A DNA stretch of 18,562 nucleotides from NIC37A-2 sp050289625 (lineage in GTDB: Bacteria; Myxococcota_A; Polyangia; Polyangiales; Polyangiaceae), in contig JBNKGC010000114.1 of assembly GCA_050289625.1 (NCBI GenBank), forward strand, positions 1-18,562, read 5' to 3'. How positions within the stretch are numbered: position 1 is the first letter of the stretch; each line of letters begins with the position of its first letter. Under the pieces are notes generated by a model. It was given only the letters and a program-made list of their open reading frames with translations, was not told the origin of the DNA and made no database searches. Position numbers and translations under genes: made by a program. Positions 7,616-14,848 of this stretch are shown in pieces.

Positions 7616-7816
7616 CCCGTGACCAGGGAGACCGCACCTTCGTCGGTCACCGTTCGTGCGGATCCGAGTTCTTGCGTCACGAGACGACGCTCAAGTCACG
7701 ATGCGGGTCGAACGTCAGAGCCACGATACTCGCCGACAACTGCCAACCAGCCTCACGATAGTCCTCCATTCGAAGACGGAGCGCCGCCGCTTCAGAATGG
7801 CGTCAGGAACCGCCCG

Positions 7817-9394
7817 ATGAGCTTCAAAGACAAGATTTTCCAACAAGGCATGAAGGCCCTCAACAACCCCGCCATCATGCGTGTGGTCACCGATGACCGC
7901 GTCATGAAGGCAGCCGTCGGGGTGATGGATGCGCCGACTCGAATGAAGGCCGCCTGGAAGATCATTCGCGACGGCTACGAGCTGCCGAACGTCGACCCGG
8001 CACTCGACGACGATCCGGAGCCGACCAACGGAACGCCCGCGAAGAAGAACGGGCATTCGAACGGTCACGCGAGTGCGACCGTCGGCACCCCCTCGTCGAT
8101 CCGCGCCGATGGGCGGAGCAGTGCGGAATCCGAGCCGGGTTCCGACGACATGGAAGAGTCGATGAACCAGCGGCGCTCGCTCGCCACCATCGGCGGCAAA
8201 GACGTCCTCGAGAAGTGCTTCAAGTTCACCGCGGCGGACAACGCACGCAAGCGAGGCATCTATCCGTTCTTCCGCCCGCTCGACGTGAACGACGGTCCCG
8301 ACGCCCAAATCGACGGCAAGCGGGTCGTGATGTTCGGTTCGAACAACTACCTCGGCCTCACCACGCATCCCAAGGTGCGCGAGGCCGCCAAGGCCGCCAT
8401 CGATCGCTTCGGGACCAGCATGACGGGCTCACGCCTCGTCAACGGCTCGATGAAGCTGCACGAGGAGTTCGAAGAGAAGCTCGCGTCGTGGTTTGGAAAG
8501 GAATCCGCGCTCGTCTTCACCACGGGGTATCAGGTGAATATCGCCACCCTGTCAGCGCTTCTTTCGAACAAGCAGAGCGTGGCGGTCATCGACCGCAACG
8601 TTCACGCGTCCCTCTACGACGGAGTGCGCCTGGGGCAGGCGGCTGGGGCGCGCCAGGTTCGCTACAAGCACAACGACCCCGAATCACTGGATCGCGCGCT
8701 CGAGAAGCTGGGTCCTGACGACGGCGCCTTCGTCATCACCGACGGTGTCTTCAGCGCCGAGGGAGAAATCGCCAAGCTCGACGAGTTGGTGCCGGTGGCC
8801 AAGAAGCACGGCGCTCGCATCTTCGTCGATGACGCCCACGCCCTCGGTGTCATCGGCCCCGAGGGGCGAGGCACGGCGCACCACTTCGGAGTGCAAGATC
8901 AGGTGGACTTGATCGGCGGCACCTTCTCGAAGTCCTTCGCTAGCATCGGCGGTTGGCTCGCCGGGGAGCGCAAGGTGCTCGACTACATTCGCCACTTCGC
9001 GCCGAGCTTCATGTTCGCCGCGAGCGCAGCCCCACCCTCCGTCGCGGCCGCGATGGCTGCCTTCGACGTCATGCGGGAGGAGCAGTGGCGCATCGAGAAG
9101 CTGCACGAAAACTTCACCTACATGCGGGACGAGCTCCGTCGCTTGGGCTTCGAGCTCGGTCACACGGAAACCGCCGTCATCCCGATCTACATCCGTCAGG
9201 ACCTCCGCACCCTGCTCATGTGGCGCGACCTCCTGGAGGAATACGGGATCTACACCAACCCATTCATTTCTCCGGGCGTGCCGCCGAAGAGCGCCATGCT
9301 ACGCACCAGCTACATGGCCACTCACGAACGAAGCCATCTCGACCGAGGTCTCGAGGCGTTCGAGAAGGTCGGCAAGAAGTACGGCGTCATCTGA
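7817..9394 (+). CDS. spt: Serine palmitoyltransferase-type alpha-oxoamine synthase with N-terminal extension
   Basis: This PLP enzyme is predicted to condense L-serine with a fatty acyl thioester, releasing CO2 and giving 3-ketosphinganine, the first step of sphingolipid synthesis. The ATG at 7817 has AGGA at 7805-7808 and gives 525 aa. The catalytic core is at about 140-525: SNNYLGL (175-181), TGSRLVNGS, cofactor-stacking His263 in NVHASLYDG, Asp338/His341 in VDDAHALG, and the PLP lysine Lys372 in GTFSKSFASIGG. Ahead of it, residues 1-61 form a helical segment (ALNNPAIMRVVTDDRVMKAA) joined by a Gly/Asn/Ser-rich linker (about 62-116), making it roughly 110 residues longer than ordinary family members. 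Other family members are glycine C-acetyltransferase, BioF and HemA; the TFSKSFASIGG signature and the ceramide-synthase-type neighbour favour serine palmitoyltransferase. An in-frame GTG at 7619 would add 66 residues of low-complexity Ser/Arg/Thr sequence and is less likely. Confidence 0.88.
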   Translation: MSFKDKIFQQGMKALNNPAIMRVVTDDRVMKAAVGVMDAPTRMKAAWKIIRDGYELPNVDPALDDDPEPTNGTPAKKNGHSNGHASATVGTPSSIRADGRSSAESEPGSDDMEESMNQRRSLATIGGKDVLEKCFKFTAADNARKRGIYPFFRPLDVNDGPDAQIDGKRVVMFGSNNYLGLTTHPKVREAAKAAIDRFGTSMTGSRLVNGSMKLHEEFEEKLASWFGKESALVFTTGYQVNIATLSALLSNKQSVAVIDRNVHASLYDGVRLGQAAGARQVRYKHNDPESLDRALEKLGPDDGAFVITDGVFSAEGEIAKLDELVPVAKKHGARIFVDDAHALGVIGPEGRGTAHHFGVQDQVDLIGGTFSKSFASIGGWLAGERKVLDYIRHFAPSFMFAASAAPPSVAAAMAAFDVMREEQWRIEKLHENFTYMRDELRRLGFELGHTETAVIPIYIRQDLRTLLMWRDLLEEYGIYTNPFISPGVPPKSAMLRTSYMATHERSHLDRGLEAFEKVGKKYGVI

Positions 9395-9430
9395 GGACCG
9401 CCTGTCGCTCGCCGGGCGGCGAACCGGCTG

Positions 9431-9459
9431 TTGACTCACTCCCTCGAGGCCCGTATCTC
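9431..9459 (+). promoter_or_regulatory. Sigma70-like promoter, predicted leaderless start of the bCerS-type gene
   Basis: TTGACT (9431-9436; five of six), exactly 17 bp, then TATCTC (9454-9459). Initiation 7 nt after the -10 box falls at the A of the start codon ATG at 9467. No Shine-Dalgarno sequence precedes that ATG. The downstream gene may therefore be made from a leaderless mRNA, in addition to read-through from the upstream gene. Confidence 0.55.
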
Positions 9460-9466
9460 GCCGCTC

Positions 9467-10594
9467 ATGGCAATCGAGATTCGGGAAGTGGCGATAGGGG
9501 GCGATCTGCGCGATTTCCTCGATGTGGTGGACTACATCTATCGGGACGATCCGAGCTTCGTCCGACCCCTCGACTTCGACCTGAAGCAGCGACTGAGCGA
9601 GAAAAACCCCTTCTTCAAGCACGGCAAGGGCGTGATTTTCACCGCGTACCGAAACGGGTGGTGCGTCGGTCGGTGTTCCGCGCAGATCGATCACGCTTGG
9701 AACGATCGCTACCAGGAGAAGTGCGGCTTCTTCGGTTTCTTCGACACCATCGACGACCAAGCAGTCGCCGATGCCCTCCTCCAGCGAGCCACGGCGTGGC
9801 TCAAGAAGGAAGGCATGACGCGCATGATCGGCCCCATGTCTTTGAACTCCAACGAGGAGCTCGGTTGCCTGATCGAGGGGTTCGATACACCTCCGATGGT
9901 GATGATGCCGCACCATCGTGAATACCAGGGCGGGCTGATCGAAAATTCTGGGCTCACGAAATGCAAAGATCTCTTTGCCTGGCGCTACGTCGTGGGCGAG
10001 CTGCCGAAGCGCGCCCAAAAAGCGGTCGACGTGATCGAAGCACTGCCCGAGGTGTCGGCGCGCCACGTGGACAAGAAGAACCTCGAAAGCGAAGTCCGTC
10101 TCGTGATGGACATCTTCAACGATGCTTGGAGTGACAACTGGGGGTTCGTCCCCTTGACCGAGCCGGAGCTCACAAAGCTCGCGGAAGACTTCAAGCTCTT
10201 GCTTGTGCCGGAGCTCACGTACATCGTCGAGATCGATGGCGAACCGGCGGCTTTCGCCATCGCCATCCCAAACTTGAACGAGTTCATCCACGATCTGGAT
10301 GGCAAGCTCTTCCCGGTCGGCTTCGCCAAACTCCTCTGGCGTTTCAAAGTCGAGGGAGGAAAGACGGCGCGACTCGCGCTGCTCGGCGTGCGCAAGAAGT
10401 TCCGTCAGACGAAGAAGTACGGAGCGCTCTCCACGTTCATGTACGCCAAGTTGAGTCGATCCGGCGCCCGCCTCGGAATCGACTGGGGCGAGCTCAGCTG
10501 GACCCTCGAAGACAACGCTCCCGTGAACGTCGGCATCAAGTTCATGGGCGGAAAGATCTACAAGAAGTACCGGATCTACGAGCGCAGCCTCTGA
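9467..10594 (+). CDS. bcerS: YghO/bCerS-family GNAT-fold protein, probable bacterial ceramide synthase
   Basis: A 375-aa protein matching the YghO/bacterial ceramide synthase (bCerS) family. Recognisable blocks are DLRDFLDVVDYIYRDDPSFV (13-32), FTAYRNGWCVGRCSAQIDH (58-76), the signature IGPMSLNSNEELGCLIEGF (121-139) with PPMVMMPHH (142-150), and a C-terminal ELSWTLEDNAPVNVGI segment near 342. In Caulobacter the homologue N-acylates a sphingoid base, giving ceramide. Here it lies 72 bp after the serine palmitoyltransferase-type gene, which strongly suggests the same pathway. ATG 9467 fits the family start; the in-frame TTG at 9431 is the -35 box of its likely promoter. The ketoreductase and acyl carrier protein needed for the pathway are not in the window. 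Family assignment is confident; the reaction is inferred from family and neighbour. Confidence 0.85.
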   Translation: MAIEIREVAIGGDLRDFLDVVDYIYRDDPSFVRPLDFDLKQRLSEKNPFFKHGKGVIFTAYRNGWCVGRCSAQIDHAWNDRYQEKCGFFGFFDTIDDQAVADALLQRATAWLKKEGMTRMIGPMSLNSNEELGCLIEGFDTPPMVMMPHHREYQGGLIENSGLTKCKDLFAWRYVVGELPKRAQKAVDVIEALPEVSARHVDKKNLESEVRLVMDIFNDAWSDNWGFVPLTEPELTKLAEDFKLLLVPELTYIVEIDGEPAAFAIAIPNLNEFIHDLDGKLFPVGFAKLLWRFKVEGGKTARLALLGVRKKFRQTKKYGALSTFMYAKLSRSGARLGIDWGELSWTLEDNAPVNVGIKFMGGKIYKKYRIYERSL

Positions 10595-10765
10595 CCGGCG
10601 GGCCGTCCGCGGGGCGACCTCTCCCACGCCACTCTCAGCCCGCGTCTGCCGAGCCCAGGCTCGCAGAATCGATCCCGCCACGTTTCTGGTGCAACGGAGC
10701 CATTCCCCCCGGTGCCGGGCCTGGAGAGGAGGCTCGGGTGCAGGCGGTTCCGGCTTCGGAAGCGC

Positions 10766-11017
10766 TCAGGCGTTTCGCCAGCGCCGAAACACGCGCTCAA
10801 GCGAGCGCATGCTCGAGTAGGCGAGGGCATCGGCGATTTCCTGGCGACGGGCTTGCCCGCCGCGGTGGTACTCTTCAGCAAGACCCGCGCGAACTTCATT
10901 GAGCAGCTTGCGGTGCGACGTCCCTGCGATCTGCAGGTGCCGCTGGAGGGTCCGCACGCTGACACCGAGATAGTCGGCAACGCGATCCTTCGGCGGCGCT
11001 TGATTTTCGGGGCGCGC
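10766..11017 (-). pseudogene. Relic of an AraC-family regulator (DNA-binding domain only)
   Basis: Reading the minus strand from 11017 to the stop at 10766-10768 gives an AraC-type double helix-turn-helix: RVADYLGVSVRTLQRHL, then GTSHRKLLNEVRAGLAEEY, then EIADALAYSSMRSLERVFRRW. These align with the classic RTLQRRL...GTSF..LLDEVR..LA and ...LGFS..SAFHRAFRRW patterns. No ATG, GTG or TTG precedes the first helix in this frame; the only GTG (10957) lies inside the first HTH. The sensor domain is absent, and the usual end (TGxxPxxYR) is missing as well. The frame runs open back into the neighbouring gene without a start. The likeliest reading is a truncated, decayed regulator; a tiny functional HTH protein using a non-standard start is the alternative. 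Confidence 0.65.
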
Positions 11018-11115
11018 TTGCCCATTTCCGCGTGCTCGAGACCCGCACGCAGCGGGCCTCCGCTGGAGGGCGGATGACGCGGGGGCGCCTTTCCTTGGCG
11101 GGCTGCTTGGGCCGC

Positions 11116-11697
11116 TCAGCGGCCCGCGCGATAGAACGAGGCCCCGGCCACTTCCAGAGCCGTTGGCGCGTTCTTAGGAGAACGTCCCAAGGCTTCGACC
11201 GCCTCGGTGTCGAAGTAGAGGCCCGGCCCCCACCCGGGGTCATCGTCGTTGCCACTGGGGCGAGACGCGGTCTCAACGAACAAAGCGCGACGAAGAGGTT
11301 CGCTGGGCCGGGACCAGGAGGTCAGGCTGACCGTTCCCACGAGCTGGGTGTGGGGTTCGCTGGGTTCGTCCGGGATCACCCAGCGGCTTCCGTGGGTGAT
11401 GGCGCCGACGGTTTCGAATCGCTCCTCCTTCAGGGCGCTTCGGAGCTCGCGCATCCAACCCAGAAGATCGACGCTCTCGTCTCCCTCGGCGAGCTCCACG
11501 TAAACGGCTTGCCCGAGATCGAGCGCTCGGGCGCCTTCGCCGACCGGATGAAGGGCGACGAAATCGTACACGGCCCGACGGAACGCTTCGAAACGCTCGA
11601 CGAATTCTTCACGCTCGAGACCGTACTCGTCTTCCTCGACCTCGTAGTAGCTGACGAAAAGGCCGAAGGCGTTCTCGTCCACCCAGGAAAGCATCAT
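11116..11697 (-). CDS. Acidic hypothetical protein downstream of trpE
   Basis: A 193-aa product of unknown function beginning MMLSWVDENAFGLFVSYYEV. The first 90 residues are rich in Glu, Asp and aromatics (EVEEDEYGLEREEFVERFEAF); the rest has predicted beta segments (RFETVGAITHGSRWVIPDEP, QLVGTVSLTSWSRP) and no signal peptide or membrane helix. No catalytic motif or known family is recognised. The ATG at 11697 lies 21 nt after the trpE stop on the same strand, so co-transcription is likely. The opposite-strand frame covering 11032-11703 has implausible composition and was taken as the shadow. A cytosolic role is inferred. It sits where trpG often follows trpE, but shows no glutamine amidotransferase features. 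Confidence 0.7.
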   Translation of the reverse strand: MMLSWVDENAFGLFVSYYEVEEDEYGLEREEFVERFEAFRRAVYDFVALHPVGEGARALDLGQAVYVELAEGDESVDLLGWMRELRSALKEERFETVGAITHGSRWVIPDEPSEPHTQLVGTVSLTSWSRPSEPLRRALFVETASRPSGNDDDPGWGPGLYFDTEAVEALGRSPKNAPTALEVAGASFYRAGR

Positions 11698-11718
11698 CGC
11701 TAGAGTTCCGTCGTCGAC

Positions 11719-13098
11719 TCAACGCTGGGCGCGTTGGCGTGCCGCATGCACGGCCGCCAGGGCCGCTCGAGCCTTGTTCCGCGTCTCTTTGCACTCGAGT
11801 CGGGGGTCGCTATCGGCAACGATGCCCCCACCCGCGGTCACCTCGAAGCGCCCGTCTTTCATCACGACGGTGCGGATTCCGATGGCGAAATCCAGATCGG
11901 TGCCTCGAGTAACGTACCCGATGGCGCCACCATAGGGTCCTCGCGGCCGAGGCTCGAGCTCGCGAATGATCTGCATTGCGCGCACCTTCGGAGCCCCCGA
12001 GAGGGTCCCCGCAGGAAAGGTGGCCCGGAGCACGTCCCACGGTCCCTTGTCTTCCGCGACCGTCCCCTCGACGTCGCTGACGATGTGCATCACGTGGCTG
12101 TAACGCTCGACGAACATCTGGCGCGGCACGCGAACGCTTCCCGTCGCGGCAACCCGGCCGACGTCGTTGCGGGCGAGGTCGATGAGCATCACGTGCTCGG
12201 CGAGCTCCTTCGGATCCGCCATCATCTCGGCGGCGAGCGCCTCGTCCTCGTCCGCGGAACGGCCTCTGCGTCGGGTTCCGGCGATGGGCCGCAGGGAGAT
12301 CTTTCCGTCCTCGACGCGCACCAGGGTTTCCGGACTGGCTCCCGCAATGGCGACTTCAGGCGCTCCCTCTGCTGCGGGAAGCTCCAGCAAGTACATGTAG
12401 GGTGCCGGCGAGAGAACCCGCAGGGCGCGGTACACGTCGAACGGATCGGCACCGTTCGTCGGGACGGAGAACGTGCGGGCCGGAACGATTTGGAACGCAT
12501 CACCGGCCCGGATGTATTCCCGGCAACGCTCGACCGACTCGGAATGCTTTTCGTCGCTGGTGTTGACCTCGATGTCGGCCGGGAGCGCTGCCGGATCGGG
12601 TGGATCGATCGGAGGGAGCGCCTGCACCTGCATGAGGTCCTCGGCGGCGCGCGCCAAATCGGTTTCATCCGTGGACGCGATGGTCGCGGTCTTCGTCAGG
12701 CGGTCGAATACGATCACCGTGCAGTTTCCGAGCAGGTGCGCGATCGGTCCCTGCAATTCCTTCGGCCACTCGTCGACCTTGGTCGCGAAGTGCACCATGT
12801 CGTAAGCGAGCACGCCGACGTGGGCCGTCGCGAAGCGCTCAGCCGGGTCGGAAGGGTTCTCTCCGCCCGCCGGGACGAGTTCGGCCAGGCGGGTGAACGG
12901 ATCGACTCCCGTTTCGCCTTCAAGCACGACCACGGACTTGGGGCGATAACCCAAAACCGAGTAGCGAGCCCAGCGCTCGCCACCGATGACGCTCTCGAGC
13001 AAGAACGATCCCCCCCCGGCTCGGGTCCGGAGCGAGGCGTACGCGCTCACGGGGGTGAATCCGTCAGCGACCAGAATCTTTCGATAGACGTGTGCCAT
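11719..13098 (-). CDS. trpE: Anthranilate synthase component I
   Basis: TrpE converts chorismate and ammonia (from TrpG-hydrolysed glutamine) into anthranilate, the first committed step to tryptophan. The ATG at 13098 gives 459 aa. Tryptophan feedback motif LLES is at 33-36. The catalytic domain shows IVPARTFSVP (204-213), PIAGTRRRG (271-279), HVMLIDLARNDVGRV (302-316), PAGTLSGAPKVRAM (362-375), GGAIGY (390-395) and AGGGIVADSDP (422-432). Ala in PIAGT, rather than Lys in PIKGT, separates it from PabB. A longer reading to 13227 adds residues not seen in the family and would overlap the divergent gene's promoter. No trpG, trpD or trpC lies alongside, so the amidotransferase partner must be encoded elsewhere. 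Confidence 0.96.
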   Translation of the reverse strand: MAHVYRKILVADGFTPVSAYASLRTRAGGGSFLLESVIGGERWARYSVLGYRPKSVVVLEGETGVDPFTRLAELVPAGGENPSDPAERFATAHVGVLAYDMVHFATKVDEWPKELQGPIAHLLGNCTVIVFDRLTKTATIASTDETDLARAAEDLMQVQALPPIDPPDPAALPADIEVNTSDEKHSESVERCREYIRAGDAFQIVPARTFSVPTNGADPFDVYRALRVLSPAPYMYLLELPAAEGAPEVAIAGASPETLVRVEDGKISLRPIAGTRRRGRSADEDEALAAEMMADPKELAEHVMLIDLARNDVGRVAATGSVRVPRQMFVERYSHVMHIVSDVEGTVAEDKGPWDVLRATFPAGTLSGAPKVRAMQIIRELEPRPRGPYGGAIGYVTRGTDLDFAIGIRTVVMKDGRFEVTAGGGIVADSDPRLECKETRNKARAALAAVHAARQRAQR

Positions 13099-13113
13099 GG
13101 CGCGGATGAAGCC

Positions 13114-13143
13114 CTTATAGCCAGCACCGCTCGTTCCGGTCGA
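13114..13143 (-). promoter_or_regulatory. Candidate trpE promoter with a very short leader
   Basis: On the minus strand, TCGACC (13143-13138) as -35, an 18-bp spacer, then TATAAG (13119-13114) as -10. Transcription would begin near 13107, some 9 nt before the trpE ATG at 13098. This leaves no room for a leader peptide/attenuator, so classical trp attenuation is unlikely from this promoter. Confidence 0.45.
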
Positions 13144-13209
13144 GGACCCCCGCGCCACGAGCACTGCGAAGCTCGGTACGGGCGTGTGCAGCGAAGTACC
13201 CCTCTGTGC

Positions 13210-13215
13210 TACCCT
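13210..13215 (+). promoter_or_regulatory. Candidate -10 element TACCCT
   Basis: A TAnnnT hexamer 10 nt before ATG 13226, with no Shine-Dalgarno in between and no clear -35 box. It is divergent from the trpE promoter, about 90 bp away. Weak on its own; it is noted because the same arrangement recurs at several genes of the window. Confidence 0.3.
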
Positions 13216-13225
13216 TCCGCGCCCC

Positions 13226-14848
13226 ATGCACGACGCACCGATTCGGCCCAGTACCGCCCTCGTCGCCTACGCAGAGCCCCTCGTCGAAGGACGCCGTGTC
13301 CTCGTGTTCGGAGACGCTAGCTCATCCCTCGCGGAACACCTCCTCGACCGCGGTGCACGGCTCATTCACGTCTACGACCCAGACCCGGCACGAGTCGCAC
13401 AGGCCGCCACGCGGAACACGGAACGACGCATCACGTTCGCCCCCTTGAGCGAGGGCGGACTGGCAGCTCGGGAGGGAGCGTTCGATCTGGCGCTGGTCGA
13501 AAACCTCAGCGCCATCCCCCATCCTTCATCCGCTTTGCGCAGCTTGCGCCGCGCTCTGAGCAGCTCGGGAGTCGCGCTCGTCGCCACTCCCAACCCGGAC
13601 GCCGAGCAGCGCCTCGTCGATTCGGGACGTGGCTCGGAAGAGCTAGACTACTACGGTCTCTACGACGCGGTCTCCGCAGAGCTCGGGCAGGTGCGGATGC
13701 TCGGGCAAACACCATTCGTGGGGTACGCGATCGTCGACTTCGCCCCCGAAGGCGAGCCTGTCCCTGCCTTCGACAGTGGTTTCGTGCCCGGTGGGGCGGA
13801 AGAGCCCGAGCAGTACATCGCGGTGGGGTCGAACGGGGACGTCGACCTCGAAGAGATGGCCATCATCCAGCTTCCCATCGCGGCGGTGGGCGCGAGCAAA
13901 CAGCGCGAGAGCGCTTCCGAAACGAAGCGCGCCGAGCGGGCCGAACGGCGCATCGCCCAGTTGGAGGCGGAGCTCGGCCGGGCTCGAAAAAATGCCTCGG
14001 ATCCTCAGAAGCTCGAGGAGATGCGGAGCGAGCTCGAGAAGCGTGACAGCTGGATCCGCGAGCTCGAAAGCCGCGCAGCCGCCGCAGACTCACGCGCTGA
14101 CGATGCGGAAGCCGAGCTCGAGCGCCTCCGAGAAAAGGCCGCCCACGACGACGAGGCGGAGGCCAGGCTCCGCGCGCACGAAGTCGCTGCACGCGCCGCC
14201 GAAAAGGAGCTTGCGCTCCTCAAAGAGCGCCTCGACGAGGCCGAGCGCCTCGCCGAGCGCGCCAAGAAAGAACGGGACTGGGCCGAAGAGCGCGTTCAGG
14301 GCCTGCAAGAGGAACTGGAAGCGGCTCTGCAGGACGCCGAAGAGGCTCAGGCGGAGCCGACCGACCCAGAAGCCCTCGAGCAACTCGAGACCGCGTACGC
14401 CGAGCTGAAGAGCGAGAAAGCTGAGCTGGAGGCCACCCTTGAAAAGAAGGGCCACAAGGTCGAAAAGCTGGAGAAGAAGCTCCACAAGCTGGAAAAGAAG
14501 CTCGAGAAGAAGAGCGACGAAGAATCCGAGGACGTGCGTCGGGACGTGGCGGCCCTCGAAGCGCAACTCGTCGACAGGGGCAACCGCGTCGGGGTACTGG
14601 AGCGCGAAATCCAGAAGTTGGAACGCTACGGTCGAGAGCTCGTCGCGGAAATCGAGGCGCTCCGTGCGGGAGCCGTTGCTCCGGACGATGAGCGCGCCGA
14701 GGAGCTCGAGACACAGCTGAACCAGCTCGCTCAGATCAACGCCGCCCACGAAGCCGATCTGGTGGCCGCCGACTGGGCAATCGCCGAGCTTCGTGACAAG
14801 TTGTCTTCCGGCGTGCCGGCACAAGTCGCCGTCCGCCTGGGCGATTAG
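13226..14848 (+). CDS. Degenerate SAM-methyltransferase-like domain fused to a long coiled coil
   Basis: A 540-aa protein. Residues 1-180 look like a class I methyltransferase fold: RVLVFGDASSSLAEHLLDRG (24-43) in the place of motif I, IHVYDPDP (47-54) with an acidic residue, and FDLALVENLSAIPHPSSALR (86-105) followed by SSSGVALVATPN (112-123). The glycine-rich SAM loop (GxGxG) is replaced by GDASSS, so catalysis is doubtful. After a short linker, residues about 228-525 are almost continuous coiled coil with Glu/Lys/Leu heptads (LEAELGRARK, LEKKLHKLEKKLEKK). The C-terminal segment is INAAHEADLVAADWAIAELRDKL. There is no signal peptide or membrane helix, so it is cytosolic. The layout recalls myxobacterial scaffold proteins such as AglZ and FrzS (pseudo-receiver plus coiled coil), with a different head domain; a scaffold or polarity role is inference. 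ATG 13226 was chosen because upstream in-frame residues are the trpE promoter region. Confidence 0.82.
   Translation: MHDAPIRPSTALVAYAEPLVEGRRVLVFGDASSSLAEHLLDRGARLIHVYDPDPARVAQAATRNTERRITFAPLSEGGLAAREGAFDLALVENLSAIPHPSSALRSLRRALSSSGVALVATPNPDAEQRLVDSGRGSEELDYYGLYDAVSAELGQVRMLGQTPFVGYAIVDFAPEGEPVPAFDSGFVPGGAEEPEQYIAVGSNGDVDLEEMAIIQLPIAAVGASKQRESASETKRAERAERRIAQLEAELGRARKNASDPQKLEEMRSELEKRDSWIRELESRAAAADSRADDAEAELERLREKAAHDDEAEARLRAHEVAARAAEKELALLKERLDEAERLAERAKKERDWAEERVQGLQEELEAALQDAEEAQAEPTDPEALEQLETAYAELKSEKAELEATLEKKGHKVEKLEKKLHKLEKKLEKKSDEESEDVRRDVAALEAQLVDRGNRVGVLEREIQKLERYGRELVAEIEALRAGAVAPDDERAEELETQLNQLAQINAAHEADLVAADWAIAELRDKLSSGVPAQVAVRLGD

Noticed and set aside
6621..7637. 338-codon minus-strand frame opposite truA and the intergenic region
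   Set aside because: Arg/Ser/Val-rich, no motifs; truA on the + strand accounts for the open frame.
7619..7816. 66-residue N-terminal extension of spt from GTG 7619
   Set aside because: Ser/Arg/Thr/Pro-rich, unlike a folded domain; ATG 7817 has a proper AGGA site. Kept only as an alternative in the findings.
11032..11703. 223-codon + strand frame opposite the acidic hypothetical protein
   Set aside because: Low-plausibility composition; the minus-strand product has a balanced globular composition and follows trpE closely.
13099..13227. Longer trpE start at 13227 (minus)
   Set aside because: It would extend 43 residues past the family's N-terminus and run through the likely trpE promoter and the start of the divergent gene.
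11734..13320. 528-codon open frame on the + strand
   Set aside because: It mirrors trpE on the minus strand; trpE has every family motif, while this frame is His/Arg/Gly-rich with no recognisable domain. Long antisense frames are expected in GC-rich genes.
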